Positions 41,222 through 50,364 of a stretch of DNA of 64,000 nucleotides are shown piece by piece. The stretch is taken from contig NZ_CP100647.1 of the NCBI RefSeq assembly GCF_024266585.1, positions 1,345,001-1,409,000 on the forward strand, in the 5' to 3' direction. The stretch comes from Xanthomonas sacchari. GTDB lineage: Bacteria > Pseudomonadota > Gammaproteobacteria > Xanthomonadales > Xanthomonadaceae. Each line of letters begins with the position of its first letter. Position 1 is the stretch's first letter. Below the pieces are notes generated by a model. The model was not told the DNA's origin, did no database searches, and saw only the letters and a list, made by a program, of their open reading frames with translations. A program made the position numbers and the translations under genes.

Positions 41222-42829
41222 ATGTCCACGATGCACGCAGCCCCCAAGGGAGCCATGACCCGCCGCCAGTTGCTCGCCAGGATCGGCCTGGCCGGCGGTG
41301 GCGCGATGATGTACCAGGCGATGCACAGCCTGGGCCTGGCCGCCGAATCGCGCTTCACCGGCGTGCCGCGGCTGGACGGCGACGCCAGGGGCGCCTCGGT
41401 GCTGGTGCTCGGCGCCGGCCTGGCCGGCATGACCGCGGCCTACGAACTGCGCAAGGCCGGCTACCGCGTGCAGGTGCTCGAGTACAACGCGCGCCCTGGC
41501 GGCCGCAACTGGACGCTGCGCGGCGGCGACCGCTACACCGAACTGGGTGGCTTCACGCAGCAGTGCGGGTTCGACGAGGGCATGTACCTCAACCCGGGGC
41601 CGTGGCGCATCCCGCACCACCACAAGGCGGTGCTGTCCTATTGCAAGCAGTTCGGGGTGGCGCTGGAGCCGTTCGTGCAGGTCAACTTCAACGCGCTGCT
41701 GCACAGCCGCACCGGTTTCGGCGGCAGGCCACAGCGCTTCCGCGACATCGACGCCGACTACAAGGGGCACGTGGCCGAACTGCTGGCCAAGAGCACCAAG
41801 CAGGGCGCGCTGGACGCGCAACTGCAGCGCGAGGACCAGGAGATCCTGCTCGAGTCGCTGCGCAACTGGGGCGCGCTGGACAAGGACTTCGGCTACGTCA
41901 AGGGCCGCGAGAGCAGCGAGCGCCGCGGCTTCGCCAAATATCCCGGCGGCGGCCTGTCCGGCAAGCCGGAATTCTCCGAACCGTTCACCACCGAGGACAT
42001 CCTGCGCTCGCGGCTGTGGGCCACGCTGGCCGCAGGCAACAACTACGAGATGCAGACCGCGATGTTCCAGCCGGTCGGCGGCATGGACCAGATCGGCAAG
42101 GCCTTCGCGCGCCAGCTCGGCGATGCGATCCGCTACAACGCGCGGGTCACCCGCATCGACCAGGACGCGCACGGGGTCAGCGTCGCCTACCAGGACGCGG
42201 ACGGCAGCGAACAGCTGGCCAAGGCCGACTGGTGCGTGTGCACGATCCCGCTGTCGATCCTCAGCCGCATCCCGATCGCGGTGGGCGAGAAGATGGCCGC
42301 GGCGATCGGCCAGGTGCCGTATGCGGCCTCGGTCAAGGTCGGGCTGCAGTTCAAGCGCCGCTTCTGGGAAGAGGACGAGGCGATCTACGGCGGCATCAGC
42401 TACACCGACCTGCCGATCACCCTGATCAGCTATCCGAGCACCGGCTTCCAGAGCGCCGGCAAGGGCGTGCTGCTGGGCGCCTACGTGTGGGGGCTGGAGG
42501 CGTTCGAGTTCACCTCGATGACGCCGGCGCAGCGCGTGGCCAAGGCGGTGGAGTACGGTACGCAGCTGCATCCGCAGTACCCGCGCGAATTCGACAACGG
42601 CATCGCCGTGGGCTGGCACCGGGTGCCGTTCACCCACGGCTGCTTCGGCATGTGGAGCGATGCCGCGCGCGCCGAGCACTACGAGAACCTGTGCCAGATC
42701 GACGGCCGCATCGCCCTGGCCGGCGAGCACGCCTCCTACATCCCGGCCTGGCAGGAAGGCGCCATCACCTCGGCACTGGACGCGATCGAGCGCCTGCATC
42801 GTCGCGTGGTCAACGGAGCTAGCGCATGA
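41222..42829 (+). CDS. Tat-exported flavin amine oxidase/dehydrogenase
   Basis: FAD enzyme of the monoamine oxidase / L-amino-acid oxidase family, 535 residues. An N-terminal Tat-type signal (TRRQLLARIGLAGGGAMM) predicts folded export to the periplasm. The FAD-binding fold is SVLVLGAGLAGMTAAYELRK (GxGxxG at residues 64-69) with the ribose-binding Glu in VLEYNARPGGRNWTLRGGDR. The C-terminal FAD contact is RIALAGEHASYIPAWQEGAI. ATGs at 41222, 41231 and 41255 all keep the twin Arg; the first is used. The stop codon overlaps the cytochrome c start by 4 bases. Some relatives (for example NicA2) pass electrons to cytochrome c rather than O2, which the next gene suggests here. Substrate unknown. Confidence 0.88.
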   Translation: MSTMHAAPKGAMTRRQLLARIGLAGGGAMMYQAMHSLGLAAESRFTGVPRLDGDARGASVLVLGAGLAGMTAAYELRKAGYRVQVLEYNARPGGRNWTLRGGDRYTELGGFTQQCGFDEGMYLNPGPWRIPHHHKAVLSYCKQFGVALEPFVQVNFNALLHSRTGFGGRPQRFRDIDADYKGHVAELLAKSTKQGALDAQLQREDQEILLESLRNWGALDKDFGYVKGRESSERRGFAKYPGGGLSGKPEFSEPFTTEDILRSRLWATLAAGNNYEMQTAMFQPVGGMDQIGKAFARQLGDAIRYNARVTRIDQDAHGVSVAYQDADGSEQLAKADWCVCTIPLSILSRIPIAVGEKMAAAIGQVPYAASVKVGLQFKRRFWEEDEAIYGGISYTDLPITLISYPSTGFQSAGKGVLLGAYVWGLEAFEFTSMTPAQRVAKAVEYGTQLHPQYPREFDNGIAVGWHRVPFTHGCFGMWSDAARAEHYENLCQIDGRIALAGEHASYIPAWQEGAITSALDAIERLHRRVVNGASA

Positions 42830-43251
42830 AGCCGGATCGTTCCTGGATGCTCGCCGCGGCGATCGCCGCCGCGCTGGTCGCGCTGATGCTGCCGCCGATC
42901 GGCCCGGCCGCGGCGCAGAGTTCCGACGCCACCCCGCTGTATCCGCAGGCCGAGTTCACCACCACCTCGGGTGCCACCGTGTACGCGGCGATCTGCCAGG
43001 GCTGCCACATGCCTGACGGGCAGGGCGCGCGCGGCGGCGGCGAGTATCCGGCGCTGGCCGGCAATCCCAAGGTGGCCGCCGCGCCCTACGTGGCGATGAT
43101 GGTGCTCGACGGCCACGGCGGCATGCCCGGCTTCGCCGACACGCTCAACGACCGCCAGGTCGCCGAGGTGGTGCACTACGTGCGCAGCCAGTTCGGCAAC
43201 GACTATCCCGGCCGGCTCAGCGCCGAGGACGTGCACGCGCTGCGGCACTGA
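42826..43251 (+). CDS. periplasmic class I cytochrome c
   Basis: Product of 141 residues with an N-terminal export helix (MLAAAIAAALVALMLPPI, cleavage near AAAQ). One haem site CQGCH lies at residues 57-61, and the likely axial Met100 is in GHGGMPGFADTLND. The C-terminal helix is DRQVAEVVHYVRSQFGNDYP. Its ATG overlaps the oxidase stop (ATGA), indicating translational coupling and probably a stoichiometric partnership. It most likely accepts electrons from the FAD of the oxidase and passes them to a terminal oxidase or to the azurin encoded three genes downstream. Confidence 0.92.
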   Translation: MKPDRSWMLAAAIAAALVALMLPPIGPAAAQSSDATPLYPQAEFTTTSGATVYAAICQGCHMPDGQGARGGGEYPALAGNPKVAAAPYVAMMVLDGHGGMPGFADTLNDRQVAEVVHYVRSQFGNDYPGRLSAEDVHALRH

Positions 43252-43294
43252 GCCGGCGCCGCCCCTTCCCCGTTCCGATCGCAAGGAGTTCCGC

Positions 43295-43804
43295 ATGCGT
43301 CATCGTGTCGTTTCCCGTTCGCTCCGTGCCGGCCTGTGCGCCGCGCTGTGGCTGCCCGCGCTGGCCGGCGCCGCCGAGATCGTGCGGCACAAGATTCCCA
43401 ACAGCGATTTCCCGATCTCCGCGGCGGTGGAGGTCCCGGCCGGCAAGACCACGGTCTATCTGAGCGGCGCAGTGCCGCGGCCGCTCGATCCGAATGCGCC
43501 GAAGGACACGCCCGCCACCTACGGCGACACCAAGGCACAGACGGTCAGCGTGCTGTCGCAGATCAAGGCGCAGCTGGAAGGCATGGGCCTGGGCATGCGC
43601 GACGTGGTCAAGATGCAGGCGTTCCTGGTCGGCGACCCGGCGCTGGGCGGGAAGATGGATTTCGCCGGCTTCATGGAGGGCTACCGGCAGTTCTTCGGCA
43701 CGCCCGAGCAGCCCAACCTGCCGGCGCGCTCGGCGTTCCAGATCGCCGCGTTGGGCAATCCGCTGTATCGCATCGAGATCGAAGTGGTCGCGGTGCGTCC
43801 GTAA
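43295..43804 (+). CDS. exported RidA-family (YjgF/UK114) protein
   Basis: Rid-family protein of 169 residues with a signal peptide (MRHRVVSRSLRAGLCAALWL, cleavage near LAGAA). RidA proteins hydrolyse reactive enamines/imines to keto compounds and ammonia. The catalytic Arg is conserved in NLPARSAFQIAAL (Arg145), followed by YRIEIEVVAV with the acidic residues. Most RidA proteins are cytosolic and about 130 residues; this one has an added export signal. It lies 43 bases after the cytochrome gene, preceded by AAGGAG. In this operon it would clear the imine made by the amine oxidase in the periplasm. That role is inferred from context. Confidence 0.88.
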   Translation: MRHRVVSRSLRAGLCAALWLPALAGAAEIVRHKIPNSDFPISAAVEVPAGKTTVYLSGAVPRPLDPNAPKDTPATYGDTKAQTVSVLSQIKAQLEGMGLGMRDVVKMQAFLVGDPALGGKMDFAGFMEGYRQFFGTPEQPNLPARSAFQIAALGNPLYRIEIEVVAVRP

Positions 43805-43836
43805 TTCCTTCGCCACGTTCTTGCCAGGAGTCCCGC

Positions 43837-45024
43837 ATGCAGCAGTCGTCGCCTTCGCGCCGCAGGTTCCTCCAGCAATCGGCGCTGGTCGCCGCAGCCG
43901 GCCTCGGCACGCCGTGGCTGGCGCAGGCCGCCCCCGCCGCGGCGCAGGCGGCCGGCACCGCGCTGGCGCCGGTGCTGATCAACGCCAACGAATATCCCGG
44001 TGGTCCCTCGCCGGCGGCGCAGCGCGCGATCGCCGCGATCGCGTCCAGCGGCGGCCGCTACCTCGGCGAACTGCAGCTCGAGTTGCTGCAGACCCTCGCC
44101 ACCCAGCTCGGCGTGGGCTTGGACCACCTGATGGCCTACGCCGGCTCCACCGAGCCGCTGGACTACGCCATGCTGGCGTTCACTTCGCCCGGCGCCTCGC
44201 TGGTCACCGCCGATCCCACCTACGAATCCGGCTGGCGCGCCGCCGCGCGCAACGGCGCCAAGGTGATCAAGGTGCCGCTGCGCAAGGACGACGCGCACGA
44301 TGTGCAGGCGATGTGCGCCGCCGACGCCCAGGCCGGGGTGATCTACATCTGCAATCCGAACAATCCCACCGGCTCGGTGACCCCGCGCAAGGACCTGGAG
44401 TACGCGCTGGCGCACAAGCCCAAGGGCAGCGTGCTGGTGGTCGACGAGGCGTACCTGCATTTCTCCGACAGCGCCAGCAGCATGGTCGATCGCGTCGCCG
44501 CCGGCGACGACGTGATCGTGCTGCGCACCTTCTCCAAACTCTATGGCATGGCCGGCATCCGCCTGGGCTACGCGGTGGCGCGACCCGAGCTGCTGGCCAA
44601 GCTCCAGTTCTACAGCATCAACAGCCTGCCGGTGACCGCGGTCGCCGCGGGCCTGGCCAGCCTGCGCGATCCGGCGCTGGTGCCGCAGCGGCGCGCGCTC
44701 AACAGCGCCATCCGCAGCGACGTGGTGCGCTGGCTCGACACGCAGGGATACGCCTGCACCGCCTCGGAGAGCAACTGCTTCATGGTCGACGTGAAGCGCC
44801 CGGCGAAGGAGTTCATGGATGCGATGGCGACCTATGGCGTGTTCGTCGGCCGCAGTTGGACGCTGTGGCCGGAGCGCTCGCGCATCACCGTCGGCACCGC
44901 GGCGGAGATGGCGCGGTTCAAGCAGGCGTTCGCGCAGGTGGCCGCGGGCAAGCGCGGGCCGCTGCCGGTGCCGGCGCCGCTGGCGTCGCACGATCCGCTG
45001 CATGGATTCTTCCGCAACGCCTAA
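43837..45024 (+). CDS. Tat-signal PLP aminotransferase (HisC-like fold I)
   Basis: Class I/II aminotransferase of 395 residues with a twin-arginine signal at the N-terminus (SPSRRRFLQQSALVAAAGLG, AQAAPA cleavage region), so it should act in the periplasm after folding with PLP. Core motifs: LINANEYPGGPSPAAQRAI, AYAGSTEPLDYAMLAF, ICNPNNPTGSVTP, VLVVDEAYLHFSD, the PLP Lys (about residue 234) in RTFSKLYGMAGIRLGYAVAR, and the substrate Arg near RSRITVGTAAEMARF. CCAGGAG precedes the ATG. It resembles histidinol-phosphate aminotransferase, but export makes a biosynthetic role unlikely. It may act on the substrate or product of the oxidase. Confidence 0.87.
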   Translation: MQQSSPSRRRFLQQSALVAAAGLGTPWLAQAAPAAAQAAGTALAPVLINANEYPGGPSPAAQRAIAAIASSGGRYLGELQLELLQTLATQLGVGLDHLMAYAGSTEPLDYAMLAFTSPGASLVTADPTYESGWRAAARNGAKVIKVPLRKDDAHDVQAMCAADAQAGVIYICNPNNPTGSVTPRKDLEYALAHKPKGSVLVVDEAYLHFSDSASSMVDRVAAGDDVIVLRTFSKLYGMAGIRLGYAVARPELLAKLQFYSINSLPVTAVAAGLASLRDPALVPQRRALNSAIRSDVVRWLDTQGYACTASESNCFMVDVKRPAKEFMDAMATYGVFVGRSWTLWPERSRITVGTAAEMARFKQAFAQVAAGKRGPLPVPAPLASHDPLHGFFRNA

Positions 45025-45178
45025 CCGCTGCGCGTGCGCTGCATGCCGCGACGCGCGTGCGCCTGCCGTTGACAAGCGTTCGCGCGAAGGCAGACAGTCG
45101 TGGCGCTGCCGCTGCACGCGCAGCGCGTGGCGGCGCACTCGACGTCGCTGCGCCGTTCCCATCGTCAAGGAGCCTTTC

Positions 45179-45634
45179 TTGAAAGCAACCTCGCTGTCCC
45201 CTTTGCTGGTCCTCGCCGCGCTCGCGTTCGTGCCGGCGGCCTGGGCCAAGACCTGCGCGGTGACCATCACCGGCACCGACCAGATGTCCTTCGACCAGGC
45301 CCAGATCAAGGTCGCCGCCGACTGCACCGAGGTGGCGCTGACGCTCAAGCACAGCGGCAAGCTCGCCGCGGCGGTGATGGGCCACAACTGGGTGCTGACC
45401 AAGACCGCCGATTTCCAGGCCGTGGCCAATGCCGGCGTCAGTAGCAGCCTGGCCGACAGCTACCTGCCCAAGAACGATGCGCGGGTCATCGCGCACACCA
45501 AGGTGATCGGCGCCGGGCAGTCGGACACGATCACCTTCTCCACCGCCAAGCTCGCCAAGGGCGGCGACTACACCTTCTTCTGCTCGTTCCCGGGGCACTG
45601 GACGATGATGAAGGGCAAGTTCGTGTTCGGCTGA
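45179..45634 (+). CDS. azu: azurin (blue copper protein)
   Basis: Periplasmic type 1 copper electron carrier of 151 residues. A signal peptide (LKATSLSPLLVLAALAFVPA, cleavage near AWAK) precedes a mature domain of about 128 residues that starts KTCAVTITGTDQMSFD. Copper ligands: His in MGHNWVL, Cys in FFCSFPGHW, His in the same motif and Met in WTMMKGKF; a disulfide pair is likely at TCAV and ADCTEV. The start codon is TTG at 45179 with AAGGAG 6 bases upstream; no ATG is suitably placed. It follows the aminotransferase by 154 bases without an activator-site pair of its own, so it is probably the last gene of the operon. Confidence 0.93.
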   Translation: MKATSLSPLLVLAALAFVPAAWAKTCAVTITGTDQMSFDQAQIKVAADCTEVALTLKHSGKLAAAVMGHNWVLTKTADFQAVANAGVSSSLADSYLPKNDARVIAHTKVIGAGQSDTITFSTAKLAKGGDYTFFCSFPGHWTMMKGKFVFG

Positions 45635-45763
45635 GGCGCCACGCGCGCAGGTCGCGACCGCAGTCATCGCGCTGCGGCGTTTCGCGCGCAGGCCGATGCC
45701 GCGGGAGCGGTCGAGCGCGTTCCCGCAGGATCCTGGCGGTGCGCGATGCGTGCGCCGCCGCGC

Positions 45764-48541
45764 TCAGTCCGCTGCGCGCTCCGGCGGCGCCGCGCGCTGC
45801 AGCAGCCCGCGTTGCAGCGCACTGGCCAGGGCGGCCTCGCGGTTGCCGGCTTCCAGCTTGCGGTACAGGTTCTTCAGGTGGAACTTGACCGTGTTCTCCG
45901 ATAGCGCCAGGCGCCGCGCGATCTGCTTGTTCGCGGCGCCCTGCGCCAGCAGCGCCAGCACTTCCAGTTCGCGTTCGCTGAACAGCTCGGCGCCGTTGTC
46001 CTGGTCGTGGCGCAGTTTGTCGAGCAAGGCCTGGATGGTCATCGCCAGCGTGGTGTTGGGCGCCGCCTGCGGGTCCTGCTGGCGCGCCATGCGCAGCAGC
46101 GCTTTGCCCGGCACGCCCAGTTCCAGCAGGCACTGCCAGGCCTGGGTGCTGGCCACGTGCTGCAGCGTGTGGCGCAGGTAGGGCAGGGCGGCGTCGGACT
46201 CGCCGCGGTCGTGCAGCACCAGCGCGATGCGCGCGCGGGCGCGGGCCAGATGCGTCTGATTGTCGGCGGCCACGCAGCGCGCTTCCACGCCCTGCAGCAC
46301 CGCCAGCGCGGCGCGGGTGCGGCCGCCCAGGCGATGCCAGCGGGCCAGGGCAAACCCCAGCGCGGTGAGGAAGCGCCAGTCCTGCGGTTGCGCCAGGGCG
46401 TGGGTGAAGCGCGCCTCGCCGCTGGCGCGCGCGATCAGCAGGTCGATCGCCGGCGACGGCGGCTGGTCGAGCAGTACGTGCAGTCGCCAGGCCAGCGCCA
46501 GGTCGGCGAGCCGGCCCAGGTGCCGGGCGTGCGCGATCCGGTCGATGTGGTCGAGCAGGTCCAGTGCGGCGCGGCCGCTGCGGTCGTGCTGCCGCGCCAG
46601 CACCAGCGCGGTCTCGTAGCCGGCGGCGTACACGTCCAGCCAGCCGTCGTGCTGCTCGAGGAACTCCAGCGCCGGCTGCAGGCAGTCCGCGGCCGCGTCG
46701 TAGCGGCCGTGTTCGCATTGCAGCTGCGCCAGCAGGCACTGGCCGACCGCCTGCAGGGTGGGGTCGAGCTGCTGCTGACGCTGGGCGATGGCCAGCGCCT
46801 GGCGGCAGGTGGCCTCGGCCCGGTCCAACTGGCCGCGGTAGAAGTGGCTCTGCGCCAGGTGGGTCAGCGCATAGCTGGCCCCGACCTCGCTGCCGCTGGC
46901 TTGCATCGCGGTGCCGGCCAGTTGCGCATAGCGTTCGGCGCCGGCGAAATCGGCGCGGCCCAGCGCGGTGGTGGCGCAGATGCACCACAGGGTGCCGCGG
47001 CCCAGGTTGTCGTCCTCGTCCAGCGCGGCGGCCTGTGCAGCGATCTGCGCCACTCCGCGCCGGTTGGCGCAGACCTGGTCGAGCAGATCGCGCAGCAACG
47101 CCACCACCACGGTGTAGTCGCGCTCGAACGGCGCGCGTGCCTGCTCGGGGAAATCGCGGAACCGTTCCAGCAGGGTCTGCGCGTGCGCGAACTCGCCCAG
47201 CTTCATGTGCAGGTAGGCCTGGGTCAGGGCCAGCGCCGGCCGCTCGCCGATGCTCTGGCGCGGGAAGCGGCGCAGCAGCGCGCGCACCGGCGCGGTGCCG
47301 TGGCGCAACAGCAACTGCCAGGTGCCGGCGCGGGCGATGCAGTCGGCGGCGCTGTCGATGGCGCCGCCGCGTACCGCGTGGCGCACCGCCTCGGGCAACT
47401 GCCCGTGCGCGTCGAACCATTGCGCGGCGCGCCGGTGCAGCTGTGGCGCCAGCCCGGGCGTCTCGCGCTCCAGTTGCTGGGACAGGTAGTCGGCGAACAG
47501 CGGATGGAAGCGGAACCATTCGTGCTCGCCGTCCAGCGCCACCAGCAGGCCCTGGAAGTGCGCCAGCCGTTCCAGCTGGCGGCCGCTGTCGTCGCGCTCG
47601 CGCACCGCGTCGGCGAGCGCGGCATTGAACCGTTCCAGCGGCGAGAGCTGCAGCAACAGCGCGCGCAATGCCGGATCCAGATCGTTGAGCACCTGCTCGG
47701 CCAGGTACGCCGCCAGCTCGGCGGTGCGTCCCGAAAAACGGCCCAGGTCGTCGCGGCGGTGCTCGTCGCCGCCCAGCCACAGCCCGGCCAACTGCAGCGC
47801 GACTGCCCAGCCCTCGGTCTGGCGGCGCAACTGGCAGGCCATCGCCACCGGGACCTGCGGTCCCAGCAGCGCCGCCGTCTCCGCCTCGTCCAGCGCCAGT
47901 TCGCGCGCGCCGATGCGTTCCAGCTGGCCCTGCAGCGCCCAACGCGCCAGCGGCAGCGCCGGCGCGCGCCGCGTCGCCAGCAGCAGGTGCAAGTGGCCGC
48001 CGCCATGTTCGACCAGCCGCGTCACCACCTCGTCGAGCGCGCCGGCCTGGCTGCGGTCGTAGTCGTCGAGGATGACCCGCAGGCGCCGCGGCGCCGCGCG
48101 GATCGCGCGGATCAGGCTCGGCACGGTGGCGGCCACGTCCAGGTCCTGGCCCTGCTGCTGCAGCGCGGCCTGCAGCGGCGCGCCGAGTTCGACCCCGGCC
48201 TCGCGCGCGGCCAGCGCCAGGTAGGCGAGGAAGCGCCCGGGATCGGCATCGTCCTCGTCCAGCGACAGCCACGCCACCGCGGCCTCGCCGCGCTCGCGCA
48301 GGCGGTGGTGCCATTGCCCGAGCAGGGTGGTCTTGCCGAATCCGGGCGGCGCCAGCAACACGGTCAACGGCAGCTCGGCGGCGCGGTCCAGGTGCTGCAG
48401 CAAGGCCTCGCGCGGCACCGTGGCCACGCGTGCGCGCGGCGGCGCGAGCTTGTCGGCCAGCACCCAATCGGGCACGGCAGGGCCGCCGTCGTGCGGGGAT
48501 GCGGGGAGACGCGGGTTCAACAGCGTGACAGGCTTGAGCAT
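45764..48541 (-). CDS. MalT-like LuxR-family (LAL) transcriptional activator
   Basis: Large ATP-binding LuxR regulator of 925 residues. A Walker A motif (LLAPPGFGKTTLLGQ, residues about 62-76) and NB-ARC-like text (VILDDYDRSQ as Walker B, LLLATRRAPALPLARW) form the N-terminal STAND ATPase. The middle 500 residues are helical TPR-like repeats that should bind an inducer. The C-terminus is a LuxR helix-turn-helix (FSERELEVLALLAQGAANKQ, IARRLALSENTVKFHLKNLY). It converges on the amine-oxidase operon and lies between the three promoters that share CTACCC sites, so it is the best candidate for binding them. No such pair is seen before its own start. Confidence 0.9.
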   Translation of the reverse strand: MLKPVTLLNPRLPASPHDGGPAVPDWVLADKLAPPRARVATVPREALLQHLDRAAELPLTVLLAPPGFGKTTLLGQWHHRLRERGEAAVAWLSLDEDDADPGRFLAYLALAAREAGVELGAPLQAALQQQGQDLDVAATVPSLIRAIRAAPRRLRVILDDYDRSQAGALDEVVTRLVEHGGGHLHLLLATRRAPALPLARWALQGQLERIGARELALDEAETAALLGPQVPVAMACQLRRQTEGWAVALQLAGLWLGGDEHRRDDLGRFSGRTAELAAYLAEQVLNDLDPALRALLLQLSPLERFNAALADAVRERDDSGRQLERLAHFQGLLVALDGEHEWFRFHPLFADYLSQQLERETPGLAPQLHRRAAQWFDAHGQLPEAVRHAVRGGAIDSAADCIARAGTWQLLLRHGTAPVRALLRRFPRQSIGERPALALTQAYLHMKLGEFAHAQTLLERFRDFPEQARAPFERDYTVVVALLRDLLDQVCANRRGVAQIAAQAAALDEDDNLGRGTLWCICATTALGRADFAGAERYAQLAGTAMQASGSEVGASYALTHLAQSHFYRGQLDRAEATCRQALAIAQRQQQLDPTLQAVGQCLLAQLQCEHGRYDAAADCLQPALEFLEQHDGWLDVYAAGYETALVLARQHDRSGRAALDLLDHIDRIAHARHLGRLADLALAWRLHVLLDQPPSPAIDLLIARASGEARFTHALAQPQDWRFLTALGFALARWHRLGGRTRAALAVLQGVEARCVAADNQTHLARARARIALVLHDRGESDAALPYLRHTLQHVASTQAWQCLLELGVPGKALLRMARQQDPQAAPNTTLAMTIQALLDKLRHDQDNGAELFSERELEVLALLAQGAANKQIARRLALSENTVKFHLKNLYRKLEAGNREAALASALQRGLLQRAAPPERAAD

Positions 48542-48764
48542 GTCGCCAGCGGTGTCGTCTGTAACGGTCGCCCTTGCGCCCTCCGGCGGTTCGGGTAACG
48601 GGACGGAACCGGACGCGCGCTACCGCGCCGCGCGGAGCGCGGAACGGTCTTCGCCGCGTAGGTTCCACGGGTCCCCACCCTGATGCCGTCCGCTGGCGTT
48701 GTCTGCTGAACTTATGCCACCGCCGCCACAAAAGCAAAGCCGCGCACCGCGGCCCGCCGTGGAC

Positions 48765-50057
<1,293 letters not shown>

Positions 50058-50152
50058 GAGCGGGAATCCTTGGCGATGCTGGCCGGGCCGACGGCCGGGC
50101 GCGGAGCGAGGCCGTCTATTGTCGCGGCTGCCGCCGACATGCGCCATGTCGC

Positions 50153-50216
50153 CTACCCGGCCAGGGGGTACCTACCCGTCGCGGCCGGCGCCGCGCCGCG
50201 ATCCGCTGCCTAGGAT
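50153..50216 (+). promoter_or_regulatory. CTACCC-type activator sites plus -10 of the Oar-like receptor
   Basis: CTACCC at 50153-50158 and 50172-50177 (starts 19 bp apart), then 33 bp to TAGGAT (50211-50216). This geometry is identical to 38200 and 41137. The sites lie in the hemL/receptor divergent gap; the orientation matches the receptor. The leader to the ATG is about 140 bases. Confidence 0.68.
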
Positions 50217-50364
50217 CGGAACGTCCAGGGGCGCATGACCCGATTGCCGATCGGCATCGGTCATGCGATGGGCGGAGGTTCCAGCGCAGGCGTGGGGATC
50301 GCCATCCGGCGGTGCGCCTGCAGTGTCGTTGGCGTGCCAACGATGTTCGTCTTCGGGAGAGAGC

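Noticed and set aside
41222-42829. Plain O2-dependent monoamine oxidase for cytoplasmic use
   Set aside because: Tat-type signal and 4-base overlap with a cytochrome c gene argue for periplasmic electron transfer instead. O2 use is not excluded, so it is only down-weighted.
48542-48764. Activator-site pair upstream of the MalT-like gene (autoregulation)
   Set aside because: Searched for CTACCC/GGGTAG pairs with 19-bp spacing; none found in this gap.
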